From contig NZ_JXTH01000027.1 in the NCBI RefSeq assembly GCF_000836725.1, forward strand, positions 1 through 35,715: a DNA stretch of 35,715 nucleotides, in the 5' to 3' direction. Position 1 is the stretch's first letter, and each line of letters starts with the position of its first letter. A program made the translations under genes and the position numbers. Below are positions 23,476 to 32,900 of this stretch, one piece after another. This DNA is from Anoxybacillus thermarum. Its GTDB lineage: Bacteria > Bacillota > Bacilli > Bacillales > Anoxybacillaceae. Below the pieces are notes generated by a model. The model searched no databases. It saw only the letters and a program-made list of their open reading frames with translations, and was not told where the DNA came from.

Positions 23476-24987
23476 ATGAAAACAAATATTCAAGAAGTAG
23501 AAAAGCAATTTCTCCAATACGTCAGAAAAATGATGGCGTATAAAGAAGCCATTTCACTTATGTATTGGGATTTGCGTACAGGGGCGCCGAGAAAAGGAAT
23601 TGACCAACGCTCCGAAGTGATTGGGATGCTGTCGCAAGATGTGTTTCGGATGTCCACTTCAGAACAAATGGCCGCATATATTGCGGAACTTTCTGCTAAG
23701 TCGGTACAAGAACAATTATCGTCTGTTACCCGTTATACGTTAGCAGAATGTCAAAAAGAGTATGAGCGCAATAAAAAAATTCCTGCGGATGAATATAAAC
23801 AATTTGTCATTTTGCAATCAAAAGCGGAAAGCGTATGGGAAGAAGCGAAAGCAAAATCTGATTTTTCCCTTTTTGAACCGTATTTAAAACAGCTTGTTGA
23901 CTTTACGAAACGTTTCGTTACATATTGGGGAACAAACGGACACCCATATAATACGCTATTAGATTTATATGAGCCGGGCGTGACAGTCGACTTATTAGAT
24001 GATGTGTTTTCAAAACTACGTCATCATATTGTTCCGCTCGTTCAGCAAATTCGCGAGTCCCGTCACAAACCGGAAACGAGTTTTCTATTTCAACCGTTTC
24101 CGAAAGAAAAGCAAAAAGCATTTAGTTTCGCGCTTTTAAAAGAGCTAGGTTACGATTTTGACGCAGGGCGGCTAGATGAAACTGTGCATCCTTTTGCTAT
24201 TACATTAAATGATGGGGACGTCCGAATTACAACGAAATATGACGAAAATGATTTTCGAACAGCCATATTTGGTACAATTCACGAATGTGGTCATGCTCTT
24301 TACGAACAACATATTTCTAAAGAACTGGCAGGTACACCATTGTACGATGGAACGTCGATGGGGATTCATGAATCCCAATCGTTGTTTTATGAAAACTTTA
24401 TTGCTCGTCATTATTCATTTTGGAAGCGATATTATCGTTTATTACAACAATATGCTCCGCACTTTTCGCATGTTTCGTTAGACGATTTTTATCGTGCGAT
24501 TAATGAGTCGAAACCGTCCCTTATTCGTATTGAAGCTGATGAACTGACGTATCCGTTGCACATTGTTGTTCGATATGAAATGGAAAAAGCGTTGTTTGAT
24601 GATGCTATTGAAGTGAAAGATTTACCATACATTTGGAACGAAAAATACGAAGCGTATTTAGGTATTCGTCCAGAGCGTGATGCGGAAGGAATTCTTCAAG
24701 ATGTGCATTGGGCTGGAGGAAGTTTTGGGTATTTTCCATCGTATGCGCTTGGATATATGTATGCGGCACAGTTTAAACATACGATGGAGAAAGAACTGCC
24801 ATTTCATCAGTTGCTTGAAAATGGGGAACTTGTTCGTATTCGAGAATGGCTTACAAAGCACGTTCACCAATTCGGAAAAACGAAAAAACCGCTCGATATT
24901 TTACATGAAGTCACTGGAGAAGGTTTAAATCCAATCTACTTAATCGACTATTTAGAAGAAAAATATAAACATATTTATCGATTATAA
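23476..24987 (+). CDS. ypwA: Metallocarboxypeptidase, M32 (Taq) family
   Basis: A 503-residue zinc peptidase that removes C-terminal amino acids. The catalytic motif is HECGH (269-273) in TIHECGHALYEQ, followed by the GTSMGIHESQSLFYEN segment with the third zinc ligand, and the family-typical RIEADELTYPLHI and WAGGSFGYFPSYALGYMYAAQ. Length is normal for the Taq family. GGAGGG precedes the ATG. The enzyme is cytosolic, with no signal peptide. It sits 52 bases after ypvA, as in Bacillus. Confidence 0.94.
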   Translation: MKTNIQEVEKQFLQYVRKMMAYKEAISLMYWDLRTGAPRKGIDQRSEVIGMLSQDVFRMSTSEQMAAYIAELSAKSVQEQLSSVTRYTLAECQKEYERNKKIPADEYKQFVILQSKAESVWEEAKAKSDFSLFEPYLKQLVDFTKRFVTYWGTNGHPYNTLLDLYEPGVTVDLLDDVFSKLRHHIVPLVQQIRESRHKPETSFLFQPFPKEKQKAFSFALLKELGYDFDAGRLDETVHPFAITLNDGDVRITTKYDENDFRTAIFGTIHECGHALYEQHISKELAGTPLYDGTSMGIHESQSLFYENFIARHYSFWKRYYRLLQQYAPHFSHVSLDDFYRAINESKPSLIRIEADELTYPLHIVVRYEMEKALFDDAIEVKDLPYIWNEKYEAYLGIRPERDAEGILQDVHWAGGSFGYFPSYALGYMYAAQFKHTMEKELPFHQLLENGELVRIREWLTKHVHQFGKTKKPLDILHEVTGEGLNPIYLIDYLEEKYKHIYRL

Positions 24988-25013
24988 AAAACCGGGCGAG
25001 TGCCCGGTTTTTT
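24986..25013. terminator. Bidirectional terminator between ypwA and the oxidase operon
   Basis: AAAAAACCGGGC / GCCCGGTTTTTT, 12 perfect pairs with a GAGT loop. It serves both converging units. Confidence 0.92.
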
Positions 25014-26661
25014 ACCAAAGTTTAAACCCTTTTGATCCAGGAGGTGCATTTTGGATCATATCGATAAATGGAACTGTATACGCGATTAAAATGAGTACAA
25101 CAGCAATACCGATCCACAATTTCCAGTTTTCGAACACAAGCGGTGTACGTTCAGCCTGCTCAGCAACTTCTGCAACAGGGAACTCTGTTTCCCCTTTTGG
25201 AGCGAAAAATGCTAAGTTTGTCACGATAATGAGCACAAGAATAATACCGATGAATAAAATCGTTCCACCAACCGCTTGAGCGATTTGATAAGGAATCCAC
25301 TCAAGCGCTTGTGGTGCATCGCCGTATGTTGAAAATGCTGAGCGACGTGGGGCACCAAGTAACCCTGCAAAATGCATCGCACTAGACATGAAAATCATAC
25401 CGATAGACCAAACGATTGTTTGAATAATCGCTAGACGATTCATTGCTTTTGTCATGACGCGCCCTGTTAAGTGCGGAATAAGCCAATAAGCTCCACCAAA
25501 GAATGTCAATACGACTGTTGTTGCTAATGTTAAGTGGAAGTGACCAGTTACCCAAATTGTATTATGAACGACTTGGTTTAATTGATGTGATGCGTTGACA
25601 AGACCACCAGCACCAGCAGGGATAAAGAACAACATACCAATAAATGGTGCGAAGAAACGCGCATCACCCCAAGGGAGTTTTCGTAACCATCCGAATAATC
25701 CTGTTGCTCCTTTTGAGCGACCGTACATTTCAAATGTTGCGAACATTGAGAACGCAGTCATTAATGATGGAATAACGACCATGAACGTTAAGACAACTTG
25801 TAAGTATTTCCAAGCTGGATCAATTCCAGGTTCCACAAGTTGATGGTGGAAACCGACAGGAATCGAGAAAATTAAGAATAAGATGAATGACATACGAGCA
25901 AGAGAGTCAGAAAACATTTTTCCACCAATAATTTTTGGAATAATCGCATACCAAATCATATATGCCGGTAATAACCAGAAATATACGAGCGGGTGACCGA
26001 AATACCAGAACAATGTTCGGCTTACGAGCACGTTAATTCGATCGACATAACCTAATGACCAAGGAATAAGCTGGAATAATACAGTCGCTGCCACACCGAG
26101 TGAACAAACGAGCCATAATACCATGTTGACAACAGACATAAATGTTAGCAACGGACTGACTTGACCAGGATGAGCTTTTTTCCATTTTGCATAATGAGCG
26201 AACATGGCAAAACCACTGATCCAGCTACCGACAACAACAAGCGTTAAACCGATATAAAAACCCGCATGTGCTTGTAATGGGGCATAAAACGTATATAAAA
26301 CAGAAGCTTCACCGATTAAAATGTAAAAGGCGGTAATTGCTGTACCGATTGTCATGAGCCAAAAACCGATCCAACCCCAAAACCGCACGCGGTCAGAAAG
26401 CGTTCCGGCAGTACGACTTACAGCAGCAAATTGGAAACCGATAATGAAAAATGTAGTTAAAACGAGTCCAAGCAATACGCCATGCGTTGTTAAAATCGTA
26501 TAATAGCTAATGCCCGCCGGCAATTCAAATTTTCCAGAGCGCACAAGCACTTGCAATAGACCTGCAAGCCCTCCTAACGCAAGGGCAACGAAAGCGACAT
26601 AAATATGGGCCATGGCTAATTTGCCATCACGTGCATCGACTTTCCATGTTCCGTTCATCAT
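25012..26661 (-). CDS. cbaA: Cytochrome ba3 oxidase, subunit I
   Basis: A 549-residue heme-copper oxidase of the B type, with about 13 membrane helices. Histidine ligands are visible in TTHGVLLGL (low-spin heme), FGHPLVYFWLLPAYMIWY (CuB region with the cross-linking HPxVY), GFHHQLVEPG (CuB histidines) and VTGHFHLTLAT (heme ligands). The K-channel pattern and length match the ba3 oxidases of Thermus and thermophilic bacilli rather than caa3. It reduces oxygen with electrons from cytochrome c and pumps protons. Its start overlaps the subunit II stop by four bases; MM at the start makes 26658 an alternative. Confidence 0.93.
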   Translation of the reverse strand: MMNGTWKVDARDGKLAMAHIYVAFVALALGGLAGLLQVLVRSGKFELPAGISYYTILTTHGVLLGLVLTTFFIIGFQFAAVSRTAGTLSDRVRFWGWIGFWLMTIGTAITAFYILIGEASVLYTFYAPLQAHAGFYIGLTLVVVGSWISGFAMFAHYAKWKKAHPGQVSPLLTFMSVVNMVLWLVCSLGVAATVLFQLIPWSLGYVDRINVLVSRTLFWYFGHPLVYFWLLPAYMIWYAIIPKIIGGKMFSDSLARMSFILFLIFSIPVGFHHQLVEPGIDPAWKYLQVVLTFMVVIPSLMTAFSMFATFEMYGRSKGATGLFGWLRKLPWGDARFFAPFIGMLFFIPAGAGGLVNASHQLNQVVHNTIWVTGHFHLTLATTVVLTFFGGAYWLIPHLTGRVMTKAMNRLAIIQTIVWSIGMIFMSSAMHFAGLLGAPRRSAFSTYGDAPQALEWIPYQIAQAVGGTILFIGIILVLIIVTNLAFFAPKGETEFPVAEVAEQAERTPLVFENWKLWIGIAVVLILIAYTVPFIDMIQNAPPGSKGFKLW

Positions 26662-27131
26662 TGTTCAACCACCTTCACTTTCGCAGTCATTAAGTGGTGA
26701 CCGGCACCGCAATATTCGTTACATAAAATGACATATTCGCCGACTTTATCGAATGTTTGTGTATAGCTACTGACATATCCAGGTTCAACCATCATGTTTA
26801 CGTTCGTTCCAGCCATTTCAAATCCGTGGATCACATCTTTCGTTGCGACATTAATCGTTACTTTTGCCCCTTTTGGAATTTCGACTTGGTTTGGTGTATA
26901 CGCAAATGCAGAAGCAACGATGTTCAGTTGATATTCATTTTCTCCCGTTTTAACAAGGCCTGGTTTATCAAATGGTGGTGTTTGATCGACTTTTTCCGGA
27001 TCGATTGTTGTTAAACAGCTTGGTGGTTGCGTTCCTTGCGCAAATGCACCGACTCCTAGGACAGCTAAAAACACGAATAACGAACCGATGCCGAAAAACA
27101 GCCAAATTTTTTCATACTTATGCATGTGCAT
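26658..27131 (-). CDS. cbaB: Cytochrome ba3 oxidase, subunit II (CuA)
   Basis: A 157-residue protein with one N-terminal membrane helix (IWLFFGIGSLFVFLAVLGVG) and an external cupredoxin domain. The CuA ligands are visible: H in VIHGFEMAG, then C-x3-C-x3-H-x2-M in CNEYCGAGHHLM. It takes electrons from cytochrome c. AAAGGAG precedes the ATG at 27131; an in-frame ATG at 27125 is possible. It follows the small subunit gene by 21 bases. CuA assembly needs copper delivery, which is why the orphan NosL system in this window is of interest. Confidence 0.93.
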   Translation of the reverse strand: MHMHKYEKIWLFFGIGSLFVFLAVLGVGAFAQGTQPPSCLTTIDPEKVDQTPPFDKPGLVKTGENEYQLNIVASAFAYTPNQVEIPKGAKVTINVATKDVIHGFEMAGTNVNMMVEPGYVSSYTQTFDKVGEYVILCNEYCGAGHHLMTAKVKVVEQ

Positions 27132-27152
27132 AACGTTTCGTCTCCTTTCTCT

Positions 27153-27302
27153 CTATAAGCGATTTAAAAACAAGAAATATACGCTTACCCACGTGAAAAT
27201 GAGGAAAAACCCTAAAAACAAAACAGAAGCAAGTGTTCCTTTTAATGCGGGTTCTTTCTCCACTTTTGCTTTTGGAGTACTTGTGTTTAATTGGGTTTTC
27301 AT
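27153..27302 (-). CDS. Cytochrome oxidase small subunit (subunit IIa-like)
   Basis: A 49-residue protein with a polar N-terminus and one membrane helix (GTLASVLFLGFFLIFTWVSV). GGAAGGAGG stands just before the ATG at 27302, among the best ribosome binding sites in the window. Being first in the operon, ahead of subunits II and I, with this size and topology, fits the single-helix subunit IIa of ba3 oxidases. An overlapping frame of 76 codons on the same strand is a shadow. Confidence 0.8.
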   Translation of the reverse strand: MKTQLNTSTPKAKVEKEPALKGTLASVLFLGFFLIFTWVSVYFLFLNRL

Positions 27303-27361
27303 CTTCACTCCTCCTTCCTAAATAAACCTTAAATAGAAATGTATACACTTACATCATACAA

Positions 27362-27409
27362 AACAATTTGTGAAATGAAACGCTTTCTTCATACATTTCA
27401 CAAATTGTT
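27362..27409. repeat. 16-base perfect inverted repeat in the oxidase leader
   Basis: Arms AACAATTTGTGAAATG (27362-27377) and its complement (27394-27409), with a 16-base spacer. Each arm contains TTTGTGAAA, close to the TTTGTGAAT pattern reported for the ResD response regulator of Bacillus. It lies between the Fnr-type promoter and the small-subunit start codon. It could be a two-site operator or an RNA hairpin; a TTTT follows it on the minus strand, too short for a clear terminator. Confidence 0.65.
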
Positions 27410-27428
27410 CATTCGTTACTTTATCATC

Positions 27429-27471
27429 ATCATAACCGTAAAAATAAGGTGTAGCTGTGACTTTTGTCACA
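27429..27471 (-). promoter_or_regulatory. Fnr/Crp-type activated promoter of the ba3 oxidase operon
   Basis: A perfect palindrome TGTGAC-TTTT-GTCACA (27456-27471; TGTGA-N6-TCACA) and, on the minus strand, a -10 TATGAT at 27434-27429. The box centre lies 29.5 bases from the first base of the -10, placing it at -41.5, exactly as in the hcp promoter. It faces the oxidase genes and leaves a leader of about 120 bases. Confidence 0.7.
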
Positions 27472-27530
27472 TACATTTTGTGAGGTTGTGAAAAAAGTGT
27501 GAAATATTTAGAAAAAGATGGCTATAGCGT

Positions 27531-27559
27531 AAAAAAAGAAGCTTACAAGCGCAAGCTTC
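27531..27559 (-). terminator. Terminator of cheX
   Basis: GAAGCTT / AAGCTTC stem with an 8-base loop, followed on the minus strand by seven T. It separates cheX from the oxidase operon, so the latter needs its own promoter. Confidence 0.8.
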
Positions 27560-27563
27560 TCAT

Positions 27564-28019
27564 TTATTCATTATCAATTGTTAAAATAAGTTGTAATTCT
27601 CCATTGTTTTCGAAGTGGATCGGTACTCGAAAAGCTTTGTCAAAACCGTAAATTTTTGTTTGACCAACAAGAACAGTCGGAGGAGTAATATCAATGGTAA
27701 TTCCTTTTTGTGATACAACTGTGGCCAAGTTTCCTGCAATCATATTCCCAAGTTCACCCGTAAATGATTCAAGCATTTCGCCTTCTAACGGCATACCAAA
27801 CATCGTTTCTCCGATTTTTCCAAACATCGTTTCATGTCCTTCAATGATTAGACGCCCGCGTAAGTCTCCGGTTATCCCAATCAATACGCTAATAGATGTT
27901 TGTGTAAAAGGTTGGACAAACAATGAAGGCTTATCGATTGTCATTGATAGTGGGATAACAGATCGAATCGATTCGATCGTTCCATTTAAAATCGTTGTAA
28001 TTTTTTCACCTAACGCCAT
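27564..28019 (-). CDS. cheX: CheX-like CheY-P phosphatase
   Basis: A 151-residue single-domain protein of the CheC/CheX/FliY family. The phosphatase signature S-x3-E-x2-N is present once (SFTGELGN, within LESFTGELGNMIAGNLATVV), as expected for CheX, which has one active site and works as a dimer. It would dephosphorylate CheY or a similar receiver domain. AGGGGGT precedes the ATG at 28019, so the longer frame start at 28046 is unlikely. It stands alone with its own terminator. Together with HemAT it points to a functional chemotaxis system encoded elsewhere. Confidence 0.8.
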   Translation of the reverse strand: MALGEKITTILNGTIESIRSVIPLSMTIDKPSLFVQPFTQTSISVLIGITGDLRGRLIIEGHETMFGKIGETMFGMPLEGEMLESFTGELGNMIAGNLATVVSQKGITIDITPPTVLVGQTKIYGFDKAFRVPIHFENNGELQLILTIDNE

Positions 28020-28134
28020 AAAAAGACCCCCTTTTTTCTTCATCATAACAAATTTTTCACTTTGATGACATCATTTTTCGATAAACATGGATACGAATAT
28101 ATAAAAAACATAGTGACGAAACAACAAATTGCGT

Positions 28135-28215
28135 TATAATGAAAGTGCACAACAACATACCTCCTTTCAAAACGTCGAAAGCTTTCCTCCCGTTTCTGAG
28201 AGGAAAGCTTTTTTT
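28135..28215 (+). ncRNA. Candidate short C-rich transcript upstream of bcsA
   Basis: TATAAT at 28135-28140 predicts a start near 28147; a strong terminator ends at about 28215. The predicted RNA is about 70 bases, has no open frame with a ribosome binding site, and carries ACCTCCTTTC (28160-28169), which equals the anti-Shine-Dalgarno end of 16S rRNA, and a second CCTCCC run in the terminator (28186-28191). The -35 is poor. It could be a small RNA that pairs with ribosome binding sites, or an attenuated leader of bcsA. Confidence 0.4.
28178..28215 (+). terminator. Strong terminator upstream of bcsA
   Basis: AAAGCTTTCCTC / GAGGAAAGCTTT, 12 perfect pairs, 10-base loop, T-run. There is no gene before it on this strand for over 3 kb, so it must end a non-coding transcript or attenuate bcsA. 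Confidence 0.85.
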
Positions 28216-28271
28216 ATGAATAAAATTTCTTTATTAGGAAAATATTATCTTTATCGAAAGGAGGGGCATGG

Positions 28272-29339
28272 ATGCCAAGTATCATTGCAGTTGAATTAGC
28301 TGAACTTCCTTACCGCGTTTCACAAAACGAGGTGATGGTTGCAATAAAACGCATGTTTCAACACCGCTATGAACATATTGATCGGTTATTATCCATTTTT
28401 CAACATGATCATATTCAATCAAGATCGCTTGTACAACCATTAGATTGGTATATGCAGACTCATTCGTTTGCTGAAAAAAATGAGCTGTATATTGAGCATG
28501 CGGTTCGATATGGAAAAGAGGCAATTGTGCGCTGTTTACATCGTGCAAATATTGTTTTTGAAGACATTGAAGCAATCTTCTTCATTTCAACGACGGGAAT
28601 TGCAACACCGAGCATTGAGGCAAGAATCATGAATGAACTTCCTTTTTCTCTACATACGAAACGCATCCCGATATGGGGGCTCGGATGTGCGGGTGGAGCA
28701 GCTGGCATTGCGCGAGCGGTAGATTACTGTCGAGCGTATCCGAAAGCGAAAGTGCTTGTTCTTGCTGTGGAACTTTGCAGTCTAACGTTTCAAATGGATG
28801 ATGTATCAAAAAGTAATCTTATTGGCACATCATTATTTGCTGATGGAGTAAGTTGCGCGTGTGTAGTGGGGGATGATGTACAGCAGCAAAGTGTCACTCC
28901 ACAGGTAATTGATATGCAATCAGTATTTATGCGTAACACGGAAGATGTTATGGGATGGGATATAAAAGATCAAGGTTTTTATGTTGTGTTCTCTCGACAT
29001 ATTCCGACGATAATTCGTCAATCAATTGGCGAAATCGTACAATTATTTTTAGGAAGAAGCGGAATAAAACTTTCCGAAATTGAACATTTTGTTTTGCACC
29101 CCGGCGGTAAAAAAGTGCTTGATGCGTATCAAGATGGTTTACACATCGATGAAGACAAGCTCGCTCATGCGATTACGGTTTTACGACAGTACGGAAATAT
29201 GTCGTCTGTTACTGTGCTTGCTGTTTTACAACGTTTTTTACAACAGTCGATGACTCCACAGGGATACGGTTTAATGATGGCCATGGGACCGGGATTTAGT
29301 TGTGAACTTTTGTTGTTACAATGGGGAGATGAAGCATGA
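28272..29339 (+). CDS. bcsA: Type III polyketide synthase (alkylpyrone synthase)
   Basis: A 355-residue chalcone-synthase-like enzyme that condenses long-chain acyl-CoA with malonyl-CoA to alkylpyrones. The catalytic triad is visible: C139 (GLGCAGGAAGI), H276 (LHPGGKKVL) and N309 (YGNMSS). AAAGGAGGGG precedes the ATG; an overlapping ATG at 28268 is out of frame. In Bacillus subtilis the homologous pair BpsA (BcsA) and BpsB (YpbQ) makes and methylates alkylpyrones. Here ypbQ overlaps by four bases, so the pathway is kept. The products are probably membrane-associated lipids. Confidence 0.93.
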   Translation: MPSIIAVELAELPYRVSQNEVMVAIKRMFQHRYEHIDRLLSIFQHDHIQSRSLVQPLDWYMQTHSFAEKNELYIEHAVRYGKEAIVRCLHRANIVFEDIEAIFFISTTGIATPSIEARIMNELPFSLHTKRIPIWGLGCAGGAAGIARAVDYCRAYPKAKVLVLAVELCSLTFQMDDVSKSNLIGTSLFADGVSCACVVGDDVQQQSVTPQVIDMQSVFMRNTEDVMGWDIKDQGFYVVFSRHIPTIIRQSIGEIVQLFLGRSGIKLSEIEHFVLHPGGKKVLDAYQDGLHIDEDKLAHAITVLRQYGNMSSVTVLAVLQRFLQQSMTPQGYGLMMAMGPGFSCELLLLQWGDEA

Positions 29340-29836
29340 AATGGAGCATATTTTTCTTTTTAATTGTTCAACGATTCGTTGAGTTGTATTGGGCAAAAAG
29401 AAATGAACGATGGATGAAAGAGCGGGGAGCCAAAGAATTCGGACAACATCACTATAAGTACATCGTATGTATGCATTGTTTATTTTTTGTTTCGCTATTG
29501 CTAGAAGGGATTCGTAAACGTCCGTCACCATTGTGGTCTGTTTTGTTTAACATATTTGTCGTATTACAGTTATTCCGCCTTTGGATTATCGCTTCGCTTG
29601 GAAGGTATTGGAACACAAAAATTATTGTGTTGCCAAAAGCAGAACGGGTACAGAGAGGTCCGTATCGCTGGTTTCGTCATCCGAATTACCTCGTTGTTGT
29701 TCTAGAATTCCTTGTTATTCCGCTTATGTTTCAAGCCTATTGGACAGCTGTCATATTTACAATATGTAACGCGTACCTTTTATCTATTCGTATTCGTGTA
29801 GAGGAGCAGGCGCTACGTTTATTAAAATCCCCCTAA
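29336..29836 (+). CDS. ypbQ: Alkylpyrone O-methyltransferase, ICMT family (YpbQ/BpsB)
   Basis: A 166-residue membrane methyltransferase of the isoprenylcysteine carboxyl methyltransferase family, with four or five hydrophobic segments. The conserved SAM-binding motif GPYRWFRHPNYLVVVLEF and the C-terminal RIRVEEQALR are present. It caps the hydroxyl of alkylpyrones made by BcsA, whose gene overlaps it by four bases. A terminator follows directly. Confidence 0.92.
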   Translation: MKWSIFFFLIVQRFVELYWAKRNERWMKERGAKEFGQHHYKYIVCMHCLFFVSLLLEGIRKRPSPLWSVLFNIFVVLQLFRLWIIASLGRYWNTKIIVLPKAERVQRGPYRWFRHPNYLVVVLEFLVIPLMFQAYWTAVIFTICNAYLLSIRIRVEEQALRLLKSP

Positions 29837-29853
29837 TAAGCAGGGGATTTTTT
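29824..29853 (+). terminator. Terminator of bcsA-ypbQ
   Basis: AAAATCCCC / GGGGATTTT stem, 10-base loop, T-run, overlapping the ypbQ stop. Confidence 0.8.
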
Positions 29854-29917
29854 ATGTATTTTTTCTGTGAACTACAGTAAAATGAAGGTAGATTTTTTAA
29901 AAGGGGTATAGGTAATT

Positions 29918-32900
29918 ATGGAAATGACAGAAACAAAATCATTGCAACAATGGATATATCGCCTGATTGCACTTCATGATGAATTTATGAAGATAGGTGA
30001 CATTACGCAGGCAAATAAAACGAAACAATTAATTAAAAAAGTATATCATCAAGAATTTACAATCGCTTTTTGTGGTCATTTTTCTGCCGGAAAGTCTAGC
30101 TTAATTAATGAATTGATCGGTGATTCACTGTTGCCGTCTAGCCCTATTCCAACAAGTGCAAATCTTGTGAAAGTAAAAGCAGGGAAACCGTATGCACGCG
30201 TATATTATAAGTCTGGCCAAGCGATTGAATATGTAGCTCCTTACGATTACGAAGAAGTAAAAACGTTTTGTCTAGATGGTGACACAATTGATATGATTGA
30301 AATTAGCGATGAAACAGACGCGATTCCAAGTGGAGTTATACTGATGGATACACCAGGAATTGATTCGACAGATGATGCTCATCGTTTGGCAACAGAGTCT
30401 GCCCTTCATTTAGCCGATGTTATATTTTATGTAATGGATTATAACCATGTTCAAGCAGAATTGAACTTTGAGTTTACAAAACGGTTGTCACAGTACGGGA
30501 AAACGTTATACTTAGTTGTCAATCAAATTGATAAACATCGTGAAGAAGAGCTTCCGTTTTCGCAGTTTACTCGTTCTGTTGAAGAAGCATTTCAGCAATG
30601 GGGAGTCACATTTGAACGCACGTTTTATACTTCGCTGAAACAAAAAGAGCATGTGCATAATGAGTTCGATGAATTAAAACAGTTGTTGCAGTTGCTTTTT
30701 TGTGAAAAGGAGGAGCGACTTCAGCAAAGTATACGTATTGCTGTCGAGCAAATGATTGATAATCATATGCAGATGCTCATCGCTCAACAAGAGGAAGAAG
30801 AGCAACATATTCGTCAATCGCTTTCGTTTGAGGATGAAAGAATGCTTCTTGAGAAAATGGAAGAAACGGAGCGGACGATTGATCATATAAAGAAAACGTG
30901 GTTGAGTGCAAAGCAGCATGTTGAACAGCAGTTAGAAGCGACGTTGCATAACGCCTATATGATGCCTTATGAAACGAGAGAACATGCTCGTGCCTATTTA
31001 GAAGCATGTCAACCTGACTTTAAAGTTGGTTTTTTATTTACAAAGCAAAAAACAGAGGAAGAACGCCGGAAACGACTGCGTGCTTTTTATGAAGATTTGC
31101 GCAAAAAAATCGAAAGTCAGCTAGAATGGCATGTTCGTGACCTGCTGAAACGTTTTTATCAACAATATGACGTTCATGACCATGAGTTATTACATCGTAT
31201 TCAACAATTAACTGTTCCGTTTTCAGAACAATGGATTGTTGAACGAAAGCCAAATCAGCCGCTTGTTACAGGGGATTATGTATTAACGTATACAAACGAT
31301 ATAGCGAATGAAATAAAACGGTTATATCGCGATGCGGCTCTTCAACTCGCGGAGCAAATAATTGAAAAAGGGAAGGCGCAACAACGGTTAAATACATATG
31401 AGCAACAACTAGATGAACTGATAAAGGAGCGAGCAAGTTGGGAGCAATTGAAACAACTTGTTTATCATCGTAAACATACGCGTGAACAATTGCAAAAAGT
31501 CGTTGACCATGCAACACCGTTAAGCGATGATGCGATTTATCCATTTATTTACGAGACATTTACGATGCGAATAAACAATCAAAAGAAAAAAGAAGTTCCA
31601 CAGGAAAATGGAGCGCTGCAAGAAGAACGTCCAATTCAAACGGTGCAAATGGCAAATGAAACGGTTGAGCAAACGATCGAAAAGCTACGCACCATTAGCC
31701 AAATGATTGCTCCGATTGAAGGGATGAAACAACTAGCGAAAGAAATGAGCGAAAAAATTCAACAACTTCAACAACGGACGTTTACAATTGCTCTATTCGG
31801 GGCGTTTAGTGCAGGAAAATCTTCATTTGCAAACGCGTTAATAGGTGAACACGTCTTGCCTGTTTCACCTCATCCAACGACGGCGACAATAAATAAAATT
31901 GTTCCGCCGACAGACGAGCATCCACATGGAACCGTAGTTGTACAAGTAAAAACGGAGCAACAGCTTTTAAACGATTTGCAACACTCCTTGCGCTTTTTCG
32001 GCGTGCAAGTTCATTCGTTACAAGAGGCGATCGAAGAAAGCAAAAAAGCTATTCGTAATCAAGCTGTTGATGCAAAAGAGCGTGTACATTGGGCTTTTTT
32101 GCAAGCTGTCGTGCGCGGTTATGAAAAAATGAAAGAAAATTTAGGGCGATTGCTTGTCATCTCATTTCAGCAATTTCACGAATATGTAGCGAATGAAACG
32201 AAATCGTGTTTTGTTGAATGGATTGAATTGTATTATGATTGTCCCCTTACTCGTGAAAATATTATTCTTGTCGATACACCAGGAGCCGATTCTGTAAATG
32301 CTCGTCATACGGGAGTAGCATTTAATTACATTAAAAATGCTGATGCGATTTTCTTTGTCACATATTATAACCATGCGTTTTCCAAAGCGGATCGTGAATT
32401 TTTAATTCAGCTTGGTCGCGTCAAAGATACGTTTAGTTTAGATAAAATGTTTTTCATCATTAATGCAGCTGACCTAGCTCATACGGAAGAGGAATTGCAG
32501 TCGGTCGTTCGTTATGTAAAAGAGCAGCTTTTGCAATTTGGTATTCGCCATCCGCGTCTTCTTCCATTATCGAGTAAATGGGCACTTGCAGAAAAAAACG
32601 GGGAAACATTCGATCATCATGTGTTATCGAATTCAGGAATGAGTACGTTCGAGCAAACATTTTATCCGTTTATCCATCATGAGATCGGCTCATTAGCCAT
32701 TGCTTCTGCGCATTTGCAAATGAAGCAAGCGCGAAAACGTTTAGCGGAATATATTGCAGAAGCGAAGCAAAGCGATGATATAAAACGTAAAAAGTTGCAC
32801 ATCTTGCAGCAAGAGCGACAACAGCTTGAACAGATGATTGAACAATATGAAACAGACTATGATGTTCATGCCATCGAACAAGAGCTGAACGAGTTAGTTT

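Noticed and set aside
27118-27348. A 76-codon minus-strand frame before the oxidase genes
   Set aside because: The composition is not protein-like, and it overlaps the 49-residue subunit frame, which has a far better ribosome binding site and the expected membrane helix.
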